Notes under the pieces: generated by a model
What the model was told of the DNA's origin: nothing
Databases searched by the model: none
The model's input: the letters and a program-made list of their open reading frames with translations, nothing else
Source of the DNA: Paenibacillus_E oryzisoli_A
GTDB taxonomy: Bacteria > Bacillota > Bacilli > Paenibacillales > NBRC-103111
DNA: 64,000 nt
Reading direction: 5' to 3'
Assembly: GCF_050467285.1 (NCBI RefSeq)
Contig: NZ_JBCMUN010000006.1
Location: 124,001 to 188,000, forward strand
Part shown: one piece after another, positions 1 to 8,447 of the stretch
How the letters are laid out: every line of letters begins with the position of its first letter
How positions within the stretch are numbered: the stretch's first letter is position 1
Made by a program: the position numbers and the translations under genes

Positions 1-240
1 CGGTACCGTAACCGAGTATTTACTTCAAATGGCATCGTTCGGCCGACAATTCTCATCGACGGGTACGTAGCTGGAACCTGGAAGCTGCACAGAGAGCGAG
101 GGAAAACGGCAATCGTCGCGGAAATGTTCGAGAAGCTCGATCCCTCGGAGAAAGACGCCTTGCTTGAAGAAGGGGAGCGCTTGCTTCATTTTGTCGGAGC
201 GGAAACGGAGGCCTCGGAAATCATCATCATTCCCCAGTAA
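1..240 (+). CDS. C-terminal end of a winged-helix DNA-binding domain protein (AlkZ-like, HTH_42), partial
   Basis: The frame is open from the window edge to a TAA at 238 and gives 79 residues. The segment RPTILIDGYVAGTWKL matches the way the HTH_42 / AlkZ-like family begins its C-terminal domain, where a conserved 'dG-xvaGtW' turn follows the winged helices. AlkZ proteins are DNA glycosylases acting on interstrand cross-links, but most family members have no tested role. Because the N-terminal two thirds lie outside the window, only the family can be proposed. A separate sigma-A promoter follows at 261, so it is probably not co-transcribed with the next gene. Confidence 0.6.
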   Translation, partial: RYRNRVFTSNGIVRPTILIDGYVAGTWKLHRERGKTAIVAEMFEKLDPSEKDALLEEGERLLHFVGAETEASEIIIIPQ

Positions 241-260
241 GTCTCAAAGATTTATTTACG

Positions 261-289
261 TTGACGTTAACGTTACGTGGGAGTATGAT
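261..289 (+). promoter_or_regulatory. Sigma-A promoter of the universal stress protein gene
   Basis: TTGACG at 261-266 and TATGAT at 284-289 are separated by exactly 17 bases. The expected start point near 296 lies inside the longest open frame of the next gene, which supports the downstream ATG at 357 as the true start. Confidence 0.7.
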
Positions 290-356
290 AGAGACATGGA
301 ACATCACTAGCTGTCTGAAAAAGATGCGCCAGCGCATCAAGATGGGAGGAATTTCT

Positions 357-776
357 ATGTTTCGTACAATTCTCGTTCCGGTTGATGGTTCCCAGCATAG
401 CGATCACGCGCTTGAACAAGCGATTGCTCTGGCAACAAGCTTATCCCACGAAGTGAAAATAACCATTCTTCATGTGAGTCCAATCCTGGTACTCAATGAG
501 CCGCCTATTATTTCCATTGAGGAGAATGCTGAGGCGGAAGGACAGCAAATTCTGAAGCCTGCGGAGGACAAGCTTACAGCGGCCGGAGTTCCTTACGACG
601 TACAGTTGAAAACGGGCGACCCTTCTATGATCATCACCCAGTTTGCCGACGACAATCAGGTTGATCTCATTCTGATGGGCAGCCGCGGTGCCGGCTTGAT
701 TTCCGAGATTTTGCTGGGCAGCGTCAGCCACAATGTCATCAAACACGCGCATTGCCCGGTCATGGTGACGAGATAG
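357..776 (+). CDS. Universal stress protein, UspA family
   Basis: A 139-residue single-domain cytoplasmic Usp protein. It begins MFRTILVPVDGSQHSDHAL, the usual first strand and helix, and near residues 108-122 carries the ATP-binding pattern G-x2-G-x9-G-S (GSRGAG...LGS), so it should belong to the ATP-binding branch. The start at 357 is chosen because GGGAGG stands about 8 bases upstream and a promoter lies at 261-289; the longer frame from 261 would begin at the promoter. Such proteins bind ATP and help survival under starvation or oxidative stress. The gene is monocistronic and is followed by a long hairpin shared with the convergent neighbour. Confidence 0.9.
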   Translation: MFRTILVPVDGSQHSDHALEQAIALATSLSHEVKITILHVSPILVLNEPPIISIEENAEAEGQQILKPAEDKLTAAGVPYDVQLKTGDPSMIITQFADDNQVDLILMGSRGAGLISEILLGSVSHNVIKHAHCPVMVTR

Positions 777-794
777 CCCAAGATGGGACGATGA

Positions 795-855
795 CCGATA
801 AGCACAAAGCCCGGTGCGAGCATGAAGCTCGCCACCGGGCTTATATGTTTATCGG
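795..855. terminator. Long imperfect hairpin between convergent genes
   Basis: The arms AGCCCGGTG and CCACCGGGCT, extended by CGAG/CTCG inside and CCGATAA/TTATCGG outside, form a long stem between two convergent genes. T-runs are poor on both strands, so it is a likely but not textbook bidirectional terminator. Confidence 0.55.
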
Positions 856-863
856 CTAACCGT

Positions 864-1658
864 TTATCTCCCGTCTCCATCGAGCAAATTGCCTAAGCCG
901 CCGAGGATGCTTCCTTCTTCTTTCCGTCCGCCTGCTCTGGAAGCCGAAGCCATCCGGTCCGCCAGCCTGCTGAAAGGCAAGGATTGAATCCATACACGCC
1001 CAGGTCCGCGCAGCGTCGCAAAGAACAGACCTTCGCCGCCGAACAGCGCCGTTTTCACACCTTTAACCATTTCGATGTCATAGTCTACATCTTGCGTCAT
1101 CGCCACAAGGCACCCCGTATCGACGCGAAGGACTTCCCCTGGACGAAGCACCCGCTCACAGATGGAGCCGCCCGCATGAACAAAAGCGAGGCCATCGCCT
1201 TCAAGCTTTTGCATGATAAAGCCTTCACCGCCAAAGAAGCCGGCCCCCAGCTTGCGCTGGAACGCGATCCCAACGGATACGCCTTTCGCTGCGCAGAGGA
1301 AGGAATCTTTTTGACAAATCAATTTGCCGCCGAGATCCTGCAAATCCATCGGAATGATTTTTCCCGGATAAGGAGCGGCAAAATTCACCGTTTCTTTCCC
1401 ATACGAGCTATGATTCGTAAATACCGTCATGAACAAGCTTTCACCCGTTAACAATCGTTTGCCCGCACCAAGCAGCTTGCCCATGAACCCTTTGTTATCG
1501 CTGCTGCCATCGCCAAAGACCGTCTCCATATGGATGTTCTGATCCATCATCATCATGCTTCCGGCTTCGGCGACCACACTTTCTCCCGGATCGAGCTCAA
1601 TTTCCACGTACTGCATTTCACTTCCTAGAATACGATAATCAATTTCATGTGCGTTCAT
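864..1658 (-). CDS. AIM24 / TIGR00266 family protein
   Basis: A 264-residue protein of the TIGR00266/AIM24 family, a beta-sandwich fold found in bacteria and, as AIM24, in mitochondria; its biochemical role in bacteria is unknown. Family features visible are the opening 'Y-x-i-x-G-x-x-m-Q-x-v-e-i-x-L-x-p-G-E' block, the glycine-rich LTGES and FGGEG segments, and the closing GPGRVWIQSLP block near residue 225. No signal peptide or membrane helix is seen, so it is probably cytoplasmic. GGAGG lies about 9 bases before the ATG at 1658. It stands alone, convergent to the Usp gene. Confidence 0.85.
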   Translation of the reverse strand: MNAHEIDYRILGSEMQYVEIELDPGESVVAEAGSMMMMDQNIHMETVFGDGSSDNKGFMGKLLGAGKRLLTGESLFMTVFTNHSSYGKETVNFAAPYPGKIIPMDLQDLGGKLICQKDSFLCAAKGVSVGIAFQRKLGAGFFGGEGFIMQKLEGDGLAFVHAGGSICERVLRPGEVLRVDTGCLVAMTQDVDYDIEMVKGVKTALFGGEGLFFATLRGPGRVWIQSLPFSRLADRMASASRAGGRKEEGSILGGLGNLLDGDGR

Positions 1659-1742
1659 CGTTCTTGTACCTCCAATAAATGTATGTAAGTTTCCGTAATT
1701 AAAATAGTTATACGCTGGGAACGAGGTATTGGTTTCTGCTTT

Positions 1743-2594
1743 CTAGGTGCGCGACCGATAATCGCTCGGGGAGCAGCCGACGTGCCGTTTGAACGCGCGC
1801 GAGAAGGTATACAGATCCGGGTACCCCACGGAGAGCGCGATTTCGCCTACAGTTAGGGTACGATTCTGCAGCAAAAGCTGCTGGGCGCGCTGCAGGCGCA
1901 GACGCTGGATGTATTGCTGCGGCGATATACCGAGCTTTTGCGTAAAGGCGTGGGAAAAATACGAGCGATGCAAGCCAAATGCGTCGGCAACGCCATGAAT
2001 CCGCAGCTCTTCGGTATAATGCAGCTGGAAGAAACGCTCTGCTTCCTGAATCCAGTTATCGTTTGCAGACTGATTTTGTTCATGCGGGAAGGGGCTATCC
2101 AGCTCCAGGCTTTCAAAAAAACGGCACAGCGCACTGAACATGGCCAGCTTTCGCGCGGGCGGCTGCTCCCAAACCAGACGTTCAATGTCTTGCAAGCCGT
2201 CCAGTGATTCCCCTCGGATCGCTTGACGACGGTAAGGCTCGGCAGGCGTGACGCCGATCGTTTGCAGCAGCTCAGGCAGTTGAGGTCCTTGCAGGGACAG
2301 CCACAGCATCTGGAGCTCATTTTCGCCGGCGATCTGGTATTCATAGGTGACATGTGGAAAAAGACAAAAGAGGTCCCCAGCTTGCAGCATCACCTGCTGG
2401 TCGCCGAATCGCAGCAGCAGGCTTCCGCTGCGGAGAATATGCAGCCCGAAGCAATCAATCTGCTTGCGTCCTATCCAGTAGCTGGGCTTGGCGACGTTGC
2501 GTCCGGCCCGTATGAGCCAGAAGCCGCCTGACCGGTCGAAGCGCGTTGGCATGAAATGATGCAAATCGACGAATTCATGCAAGGTTTCTTTCAT
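1743..2594 (-). CDS. AraC-family transcriptional regulator
   Basis: A 283-residue regulator. The N-terminal half resembles a cupin-like AraC ligand-binding domain (a GSLLLRFGDQQ strand, then a 'GDLFCLFP' turn). The C-terminal ~100 residues are a double helix-turn-helix AraC domain: IHGVADAFGLHRSYFSHAF is the first motif and VGEIALSVGYPDLYTFSRAF the second, followed by the GCSPSDYR signature. The ATG at 2594 is preferred over one 24 bases upstream because GAAGGAG lies 9 bases before it. It is divergent from the SRPBCC gene at 2736 and could control it; the effector is unknown. Confidence 0.88.
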   Translation of the reverse strand: MKETLHEFVDLHHFMPTRFDRSGGFWLIRAGRNVAKPSYWIGRKQIDCFGLHILRSGSLLLRFGDQQVMLQAGDLFCLFPHVTYEYQIAGENELQMLWLSLQGPQLPELLQTIGVTPAEPYRRQAIRGESLDGLQDIERLVWEQPPARKLAMFSALCRFFESLELDSPFPHEQNQSANDNWIQEAERFFQLHYTEELRIHGVADAFGLHRSYFSHAFTQKLGISPQQYIQRLRLQRAQQLLLQNRTLTVGEIALSVGYPDLYTFSRAFKRHVGCSPSDYRSRT

Positions 2595-2675
2595 GATCGG
2601 TGCTCCTTCACCTAACATTTTGCTAAATTTAGTATGGCATGTCTATTTTCGAAAAGCCACTGCTTTTCTTCACAT

Positions 2676-2705
2676 TTGATAGCCTGGCGGGAAAAACGCT
2701 ATAGT
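2676..2705 (+). promoter_or_regulatory. Probable sigma-A promoter of the SRPBCC gene
   Basis: TTGATA at 2676-2681 and TATAGT at 2700-2705 with an 18-base spacer. The predicted start near 2712 fits a translation start at 2736 or 2745 rather than at 2634. Confidence 0.55.
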
Positions 2706-2735
2706 AGTCATATAGGCTGTTCAGAAAAGGAGCGA

Positions 2736-3230
2736 ATGCAGACGATGGCACCTTTAGCAGTTATTATTCAAACGGATCAAGGCTACGCGGCGCGATTCGA
2801 GCGCCTGCTGCCGCAGACGGCAGCTCAGGTATGGGAGGCGTTGACGGAAGACGCAGCGCTTGCGGTGTGGATGCCGAATTTGAAGACAGGCGAGCTGGGC
2901 AGCGGCGGGAGAATGCTTTTTGACATGAAAGATGGTACGTCTCCGCTCATTGAAATGCCGATCACGGATTTTGTACAGGAGGAAGTGCTGGAGTTTGCGT
3001 GGGGAGCGGGTCGAGTGCGCTTTCACGTGCAGCCTGTTGCCGAAGGGACGCGGCTGGAGCTGATGGAGTATGTCGGCGAGTGGACAGCGCATACGCCGAA
3101 AGATTTGGCCGGCTGGCATGTATGTCTGGACTTGCTTGCAGATCAGTTAGCCGGTGAGCCCAGAGCGTTTCCGCAAGAGGAGTGGGCGCACTGGTACGAG
3201 GCCTATCAAGCGGCGTCGAAAGGGTTATGA
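2736..3230 (+). CDS. SRPBCC / AHSA1-like START-fold protein
   Basis: About 164 residues with the pattern of the activator-of-Hsp90 (AHSA1)-like SRPBCC family: 'RLLPQTAAQVWEALT...W' at the N terminus, a central 'G-G-R-m-x-F-d-m-x-d-G' strand, and 'L-x-W-x-x-x-r-v-x-f-x-v-x-p' before a C-terminal helix beginning GWHVCLDLLADQL. These small proteins form a hydrophobic cavity that binds a lipid-like ligand; no specific role can be given. The start is uncertain: AGGAG ends only 3 bases before the ATG at 2736 and 12 before that at 2745. Divergent from an AraC regulator; followed by a strong terminator. Confidence 0.8.
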   Translation: MQTMAPLAVIIQTDQGYAARFERLLPQTAAQVWEALTEDAALAVWMPNLKTGELGSGGRMLFDMKDGTSPLIEMPITDFVQEEVLEFAWGAGRVRFHVQPVAEGTRLELMEYVGEWTAHTPKDLAGWHVCLDLLADQLAGEPRAFPQEEWAHWYEAYQAASKGL

Positions 3231-3234
3231 CAAT

Positions 3235-3265
3235 AAAAAGCTAGCTCATCCCGAGCTAGCTTTTT
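3235..3265. terminator. Bidirectional intrinsic terminator
   Basis: Perfect 13-base arms (AAAAAGCTAGCTC / GAGCTAGCTTTTT) with a 5-base loop; a T-run follows on either strand, so it can serve both the SRPBCC gene and the convergent small gene. Confidence 0.9.
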
Positions 3266-3283
3266 GACATGAAAGAGAGACGA

Positions 3284-3631
3284 TTAGCCGATGATCGCGA
3301 ATGCTGCGACGCCTGAAGGAACGGTGCGGGTACGGAAGAGGACACCGTCCTGATCGAACGTACGAATGATGAGCGTACGCGTTGTAGGTGTGCCAATGGA
3401 ACGGAAGACGGCTGTACCGTAGTTGTCAAAACGAACGGTCGCGAGACGCGTGCCGCCAACTGTGCTTGCTGTGCAAGTAAAGCCTGCGGTTTGGAAAGGA
3501 ACGCCGCTTGTGCTGACCCATAACACCGTGAAACGGGAGAGGCGCTGCGTAGGTTTGAGTGTTCCCGGCATGCGGCGGAGTACTTTGCCTTGACCGTTGT
3601 CGAGTTTAGCGGGACGTAATGCTTTAGCCAT
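3284..3631 (-). CDS. Small protein of unknown function, 115 aa
   Basis: A compact gene with an excellent ribosome binding site (GGGAGGTG, 6 bases before the ATG at 3631). The product begins MAKALRPAKLDNGQGKVLRR and is followed by alternating hydrophobic and polar strands rich in T, V, F and R, ending GVAAFAIIG. There is no signal peptide, membrane helix, cysteine cluster or recognised domain; the pattern suggests a small all-beta protein. It is isolated between a terminator and the GH42 gene. I do not recognise the family. Good codon bias and the strong ribosome binding site make it a likely real gene. Confidence 0.7.
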   Translation of the reverse strand: MAKALRPAKLDNGQGKVLRRMPGTLKPTQRLSRFTVLWVSTSGVPFQTAGFTCTASTVGGTRLATVRFDNYGTAVFRSIGTPTTRTLIIRTFDQDGVLFRTRTVPSGVAAFAIIG

Positions 3632-3782
3632 CGAAATCACCTCCCTTTTTTCTATCTGATCCTAGTAAATGCAGAAAGGGAGGTGCCCGAGCGATAGATT
3701 ATCCTATATGCTGAAAAATGTGCAAATAACGGGATCGCTTCGCAAGGCTTCTCAAGCTATGCCCCCTCGTACAAGCGTTTGC

Positions 3783-5852
3783 TTATGGCTTCGTGGGACG
3801 TTTCAAAAGGACAACACCGTTGACGGCAAGCTCGAGGCTGATGCCTTGCACAGGCGCGTTCGTTTCCAACTCTGTATAGCTGCGCCCATCAAGCTGAACA
3901 CGCTGCACCTCGCCGCTGAAATTCATGACAAAGACATACGTCGTCTCGCCGTCCGTCCGAATCTGGGCCGTCACGCCTTGCGGCAGCTCCGTATCCAGTG
4001 CGCGGGCTGTGCCGATTTGTTCAACAACGGACTTGTAGAACGCCGACAGGAAGTCCGGTTTGAGTCGCGTCGCCATATGGTAGGCCTGCCCTGTGCCGAA
4101 GACGTTTCGGGTCAGCGCCGGCTGTCCGGCATAGAAGCTGTCCGTGTACACGCCAAGCACTTCAGCGCCTTCGGTGTGAACGATCTCGCAAATTTCATGC
4201 GCTTCGAACGTGCCCGAGAGGCCCAGTGGATTGTCAGGCAGCAGACGCAGGCCATTGCGGTCGTGGTCATAAAGCCCTTCAATTTCCTCGGCCCAAATGC
4301 CGAGCATTCGGCGGAGTGGTCCCGGGAACCCGCCAAGATGGCACAGGTCGTGCTCATTTACGATGCCGGACCAGTACGTAGTGACGAGTGTGCCGCCACC
4401 CTCGACAAACGCTTCGAGCCGCCGGCCGGTTTCTTCCGTGCATAAGTAGAGCATAGGGGCCACGATCAGCTTATAACCGGCGAAAATGTCCTGGGAGCCG
4501 ATGACGTCGACAGGTACTCCGAGTTCCCACAAAGCACGATGGTGCTGGTGCACCGTCCGCTCGTAGTGGATGCCTGAATTACGGGGGCCTTGCGCGTCCT
4601 TGACCGCCCAGCGGTTGTCCCAGTCGAAGAGGATGGCCGCTTCGGCCGGCGTCGTGGTACCGACGATATCGGAGATATCCCCTAACGTCTTGCCGAGCGC
4701 AGCGACATCGCGAAAGACGCGCGTATGCTCATGTCCGGCGTGATCGACGACGGCGCCGTGGAATTTTTCGCTGGAGCCCCGGCTTTTGCGCCATTGAAAA
4801 TATTGCACAGAATCCGCCCCGTGCGCGATCGCCTGGAGGGAAGACAAGCGGTGCATGCCGGGCTGCTTGAGCTTGCTGACCTTTTGCCAGTTCGTTTGGC
4901 TCGGTGTGCTTTCCATGAGCAGGAACGGCTTTTGCTTAAACGAGCGAAACAAATCATGATAAAAAGCGGTGGACGCCGCAAGCCCGCTGTCATCCTGCCC
5001 CTCATGCCACATAGGATAGGAGTCCCAGGAAATGACGTCCAGACAATCGGCAAATTTCCGGTAATCGAGCATCTCGATTAAATGCATGTTGGTTGTCACC
5101 GGAAGCGCGGGATTGGCGCTGCGAACCGAAGCGATCTCATGCTCGCAAAAGGCGACGGTCTGGTCGGTAACGAACCGGTTCCAGTCGAGATTGTGCCCGT
5201 GGACCGCGTTCTCGCCATGCGGCGCCGGAGATTCGACTTGGCTCCAGGACGTGTATGTATGCGCCCAGAAGGAAGTCCACCAAGCGGCATTCAGCGCTTC
5301 CAGCGAGCCGTATTTCTGCTGCAGCCAGGCGCGGAACGCGTCCTGACAATAGTCGCAATGGCAGTCGCCGCCGAACTCGTTGGAGATATGCCAGCCGATG
5401 ACTGCGGGGTGGTGACCGTAACGCTCAGCCAATGCGCCGTTGATCCGTGCCGTTCGGTCGCGGTAAACCGGGCTGGTATAGCAGTGATTATGCCGCTGAC
5501 CGTGCAGGTTTCGCACGCGATTGGCCGCGACGCGCAGCACTTCCGGGTATTTCTCCGACATCCAGGTCGGACGTGCGCCGCTTGGGGTTGCCAACCAGGC
5601 GTAGATGCCGTTCGCCGCGAACGAATCGAGTACACGATCAAGCCATTCAAACGCGAACACGCCTTCTTCCGGCTCCAGAGCCGCCCAGGCAAAAATCCCG
5701 ATCGCCATCACATTGCAGCCGGCCAGCTTCATGAGTCGAATGTCTTCTGCGAGCACTTGCGGGTCGTGCAGCCATTGATCGGGATTATAGTCAGCCCCAT
5801 GCATCAGGACAGGCAATTTGGAACTAATCGGCGGAAATTTTCGAATCATCAT
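3783..5852 (-). CDS. Beta-galactosidase, glycoside hydrolase family 42
   Basis: A full-length (689 aa) GH42 enzyme. The TIM barrel starts with HGADYNPDQW; the catalytic acid/base is Glu159 in HISNEFGG, followed by the metal-binding cysteines of the family (Cys124, Cys164, Cys166, Cys169), and the nucleophile is Glu314 in FLLMESTPS. Trimerisation and beta-sandwich domains follow. There is no signal peptide, so it should cleave beta-galactosides, typically galacto-oligosaccharides from plant galactans, in the cytoplasm. AAGGAG stands 6 bases before the ATG. A divergent AraC regulator starts 130 bases away and is the likely controller. Confidence 0.95.
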   Translation of the reverse strand: MMIRKFPPISSKLPVLMHGADYNPDQWLHDPQVLAEDIRLMKLAGCNVMAIGIFAWAALEPEEGVFAFEWLDRVLDSFAANGIYAWLATPSGARPTWMSEKYPEVLRVAANRVRNLHGQRHNHCYTSPVYRDRTARINGALAERYGHHPAVIGWHISNEFGGDCHCDYCQDAFRAWLQQKYGSLEALNAAWWTSFWAHTYTSWSQVESPAPHGENAVHGHNLDWNRFVTDQTVAFCEHEIASVRSANPALPVTTNMHLIEMLDYRKFADCLDVISWDSYPMWHEGQDDSGLAASTAFYHDLFRSFKQKPFLLMESTPSQTNWQKVSKLKQPGMHRLSSLQAIAHGADSVQYFQWRKSRGSSEKFHGAVVDHAGHEHTRVFRDVAALGKTLGDISDIVGTTTPAEAAILFDWDNRWAVKDAQGPRNSGIHYERTVHQHHRALWELGVPVDVIGSQDIFAGYKLIVAPMLYLCTEETGRRLEAFVEGGGTLVTTYWSGIVNEHDLCHLGGFPGPLRRMLGIWAEEIEGLYDHDRNGLRLLPDNPLGLSGTFEAHEICEIVHTEGAEVLGVYTDSFYAGQPALTRNVFGTGQAYHMATRLKPDFLSAFYKSVVEQIGTARALDTELPQGVTAQIRTDGETTYVFVMNFSGEVQRVQLDGRSYTELETNAPVQGISLELAVNGVVLLKRPTKP

Positions 5853-5899
5853 TAATCGCTCCTTGGGTGAATAATTATCGTCGCAATATCGGTTTCCTT

Positions 5900-5928
5900 T
5901 TGATTATAGGGCAGGCCGGAGCTATACT
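5900..5928 (+). promoter_or_regulatory. Sigma-A promoter of the AraC regulator
   Basis: TTGATT at 5900-5905 and TATACT at 5923-5928 with a 17-base spacer, inside the 130-base divergent region between the GH42 gene and the AraC gene. Confidence 0.6.
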
Positions 5929-5982
5929 AATAGAACAGAAGATGGAGAAAATCGTATAAAATGAACATGGAGGGACGCTCGC

Positions 5983-6837
5983 ATGATGCCGTTTTTGCTG
6001 GCGGAGCTGCAGCCGCCGGAATTCACCCTGCCGCTCAATGTGTACTGTGTGGGCAGCCATGAGCAAAAGCATCTATACAGGCCGGACGGGTTTCCGGCGC
6101 ATCAGCTTTTCTTAAGCCGCAGCGGCAGAGGCGTCTTTCGCATTGCCGAAGGGCCGGAGTTGATCATGTCACCGGGTTCAATACTGGTGCTGCCCGCCGG
6201 GGTGCATCACGAATATTATCCCGAGCAGCGCCGGGAGGATTGGGAGCTTGGTTTTGCCGCCTTTCACGGTACTGCGGCCGAAGCGATGCTGGCCCACGTT
6301 AGCTGCGGGACGCCGATGATGTGCGCGGGCGAGGATTTTCAGAAGCTGTGGAACAAACTGGAGGGTCTTTGGCAGTGCATTCATCTGAATGGCGAGAACG
6401 ATTACGGGGAAGCGTCGCGGCGCATGTACGATATGTTGATTGCGGTAATGGAAAGCCGGAACGGTCGGGAGGTAAAGGCGCGGGTGCATCCACCGGGACA
6501 GGCGAACGGTGCTTTGCAGGAGGCGGTCAAGCGGATCCACGACCATTATAACGAAGGCATTCAGGTGTCCAATCTGGCTAGAGCCGTGGGCTATTCCGTT
6601 CAGCATTTCAATCGGTTGTTTGCCGCCAGCTACGGGGTGTCGCCGCAGCAGTATATCCAGCAGCTGCGTATGCGCAGGTCTGTGCAGCTTTTTGAAGAGC
6701 AGCCAGGGATGACGATCGACAAAGTTGCGCAGCAGATGGGGATGGAGCCGAGCTATTTTATCCGGATGTTTAAAAGGACTTACGGCTATACGCCGAAGCA
6801 GTGGCTTAAGCATGTCAATACGAAGCGGCCGGAGTAA
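5983..6837 (+). CDS. AraC-family regulator, probable controller of the GH42 gene
   Basis: A 284-residue AraC protein with an N-terminal cupin-type sensor (HQLFLSRSGRGVFRIAEG, then GSILVLPAGVHHEYYP, a metal- or sugar-binding-like HH pair) and a C-terminal double helix-turn-helix: VSNLARAVGYSVQHFNRLF and IDKVAQQMGMEPSYFIRMFK, closing with YTPKQW. GGAGGG lies 8 bases before the ATG. It is divergent from the GH42 beta-galactosidase with a short shared control region, the standard layout for a sugar-responsive activator of that gene. The inducing sugar is an inference only (a beta-galactoside). Confidence 0.88.
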   Translation: MMPFLLAELQPPEFTLPLNVYCVGSHEQKHLYRPDGFPAHQLFLSRSGRGVFRIAEGPELIMSPGSILVLPAGVHHEYYPEQRREDWELGFAAFHGTAAEAMLAHVSCGTPMMCAGEDFQKLWNKLEGLWQCIHLNGENDYGEASRRMYDMLIAVMESRNGREVKARVHPPGQANGALQEAVKRIHDHYNEGIQVSNLARAVGYSVQHFNRLFAASYGVSPQQYIQQLRMRRSVQLFEEQPGMTIDKVAQQMGMEPSYFIRMFKRTYGYTPKQWLKHVNTKRPE

Positions 6838-6854
6838 CTGTGCTGCTCTGCAAA

Positions 6855-6904
6855 AAGGGTGCTCCTGATTACCGCATTCGTTCACGGTAATCGGGAGCAC
6901 CCTT
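6855..6904. terminator. Hairpin between convergent genes
   Basis: Near-perfect 20-base arms (AAGGGTGCTCCTGATTACCG and its complement, one mismatch) around a 10-base loop between the AraC gene and the convergent aminotransferase. Reading leftward, AAAAA/TTTTT follows the stem, giving a good T-run for the minus strand. Confidence 0.8.
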
Positions 6905-6908
6905 CTGT

Positions 6909-8216
6909 TTATTGTGCAGAGACGGTCTCGAGCTCTTTCACGCTTTGGTAGATCAGGTTGAACAACTCTTCGAGGTTGCCTTCCTCGATGCAGGAGAACG
7001 CTACGCGCAGGTCCGTTTCACCGAGTGCAATCGTGCCGACGCCATGCTGGTTCAGCAGTTGGACGCGTACGGATTCGGCATCGACGGTTTTCAGCTTGAG
7101 GCACATGAAGTAGCCGGAGTTGAACGGATAGTAGTCCCACGCATCGTCAAACTTGCCGCTGTCGAGGATCGCTTTGGTGCGGTTCGCACGGCCCTTCATG
7201 ATGTCGTATTTCTCCAGCTTCTGCTGGTTGAACTCCGGTGAGTTCAGGGCATGAAGCACGAACGTTTGGGAAGGGTGTGGGCCGCTGGAAATCGTAGCGC
7301 GGATAATGCCCATCGTTTTCTGCTCCAGTGCGGCAAGCAGTGCTTCGCTTTGGCCGGCATACGTGATGAAGCCGACGCGGAAGCCCCAGACGTACTCTTC
7401 TTTGGTCGCGCCGTCGATTTTCACGGCAAGCACGCGCGGGTGCAGATCAGCCAACTGCCCGAAAATTGACTCGTGCATGGAATCCTCAAAGAACAAGCCG
7501 AAGTAAGCATCGTCCGTCAGTACGACCACGTTGATGCCGGCTTCCGCCGCTTCCTTGATCGCTGCCGTAATCTCGCGGCCTTCCTGTGCGTTCGGCGTAT
7601 AGCCCGTCGGGTTGTTCGGGAAGTTCAGAACCACGATCGCTTTGCCCTTGGATTTCTGCGCCAGCAGCGCGTCGCGAAGGCCGGCTGAGTTGAACTTCAT
7701 CGCATCCGTGTAGAGCGGATAGTTCACGATCTGGGCGCCACGGCGAATTTCAAACGTGAGCTCGTAATTTTCCCAGTTTTTGTCCGGAATGATCACCGCA
7801 TCGCCTGCGTCAGCAAACAAGTCTGCCGCTATGCTCAGGCCATGTGTCAAGGCGTTCGTCACGATCGGATTACCGATCAATTTGCTGCCGATTGCCGGAT
7901 TTTCTTCCAGCATTTTTTTGCGCCAAGCGGTACGAAGCTCAGGCTTGCCCGCAGGTGGCGCATATTCATAAATGTCTTTTGGATTATAAGTAGAAAGTGT
8001 ATCTTGAATGACCTTCAGATGCATAGGCTGCCCGTTCTCGATAGCAATACCGATCGTAGCATTGAACTTCTTCGCTTTCGCTTTCGCTTCAGCCGATTGG
8101 CTGAGAATGCCTTCTTTCGGAAAGTAAATCGATTTGCCTAGTGCAGAAAGCATGTCGTACACGTGATTGTTTTCGCGTTGCAGGGTCTCGTTTAACTGAC
8201 TGGCCAGAGGATTCAT
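6909..8216 (-). CDS. PLP-dependent aminotransferase, class I/II fold
   Basis: A 435-residue fold-type I enzyme. Visible family features are the substrate-loop 'Y-E-Y-A-P-P-A-G-K-P-E-L-R' region, the NFPNNPTGY block that contacts the cofactor, the 'LTDDAYFGLF' strand with the Asp that binds the pyridine nitrogen, and the Schiff-base lysine in KIDGATKEEYVWGFRVGF, followed by the arginine for the carboxylate. The amino-acid substrate cannot be read from the sequence. The gene stands alone between a convergent AraC gene and the GNAT gene. The AAGGA lies a rather long 13 bases from the ATG. Confidence 0.85.
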   Translation of the reverse strand: MNPLASQLNETLQRENNHVYDMLSALGKSIYFPKEGILSQSAEAKAKAKKFNATIGIAIENGQPMHLKVIQDTLSTYNPKDIYEYAPPAGKPELRTAWRKKMLEENPAIGSKLIGNPIVTNALTHGLSIAADLFADAGDAVIIPDKNWENYELTFEIRRGAQIVNYPLYTDAMKFNSAGLRDALLAQKSKGKAIVVLNFPNNPTGYTPNAQEGREITAAIKEAAEAGINVVVLTDDAYFGLFFEDSMHESIFGQLADLHPRVLAVKIDGATKEEYVWGFRVGFITYAGQSEALLAALEQKTMGIIRATISSGPHPSQTFVLHALNSPEFNQQKLEKYDIMKGRANRTKAILDSGKFDDAWDYYPFNSGYFMCLKLKTVDAESVRVQLLNQHGVGTIALGETDLRVAFSCIEEGNLEELFNLIYQSVKELETVSAQ

Positions 8217-8447
8217 AATCGCGGGTCATTCCTTCCAATGTGCAATTCATTTTTTCGATTCATTTTTTCCCAGTTATTATATCACTTTCCCCGGTGAACG
8301 TCACTTCGTGAAGCATAATTTTCTGACATTTGTTTGAAAGGAATAGGGCGGATGCTGGAAAAATAGTGAAAAGAAGCGTTTGCTCGTAAACTCGGCATCA
8401 TCGATACCGAAATCAGGCATACGCTTATGAAGTGCGCAAGGCGGATT

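Noticed and set aside
5082..5855. Long open frame antisense to the GH42 gene
   Set aside because: It is a mirror of GC-rich codon use in the GH42 gene, with no ribosome binding site and no family pattern.
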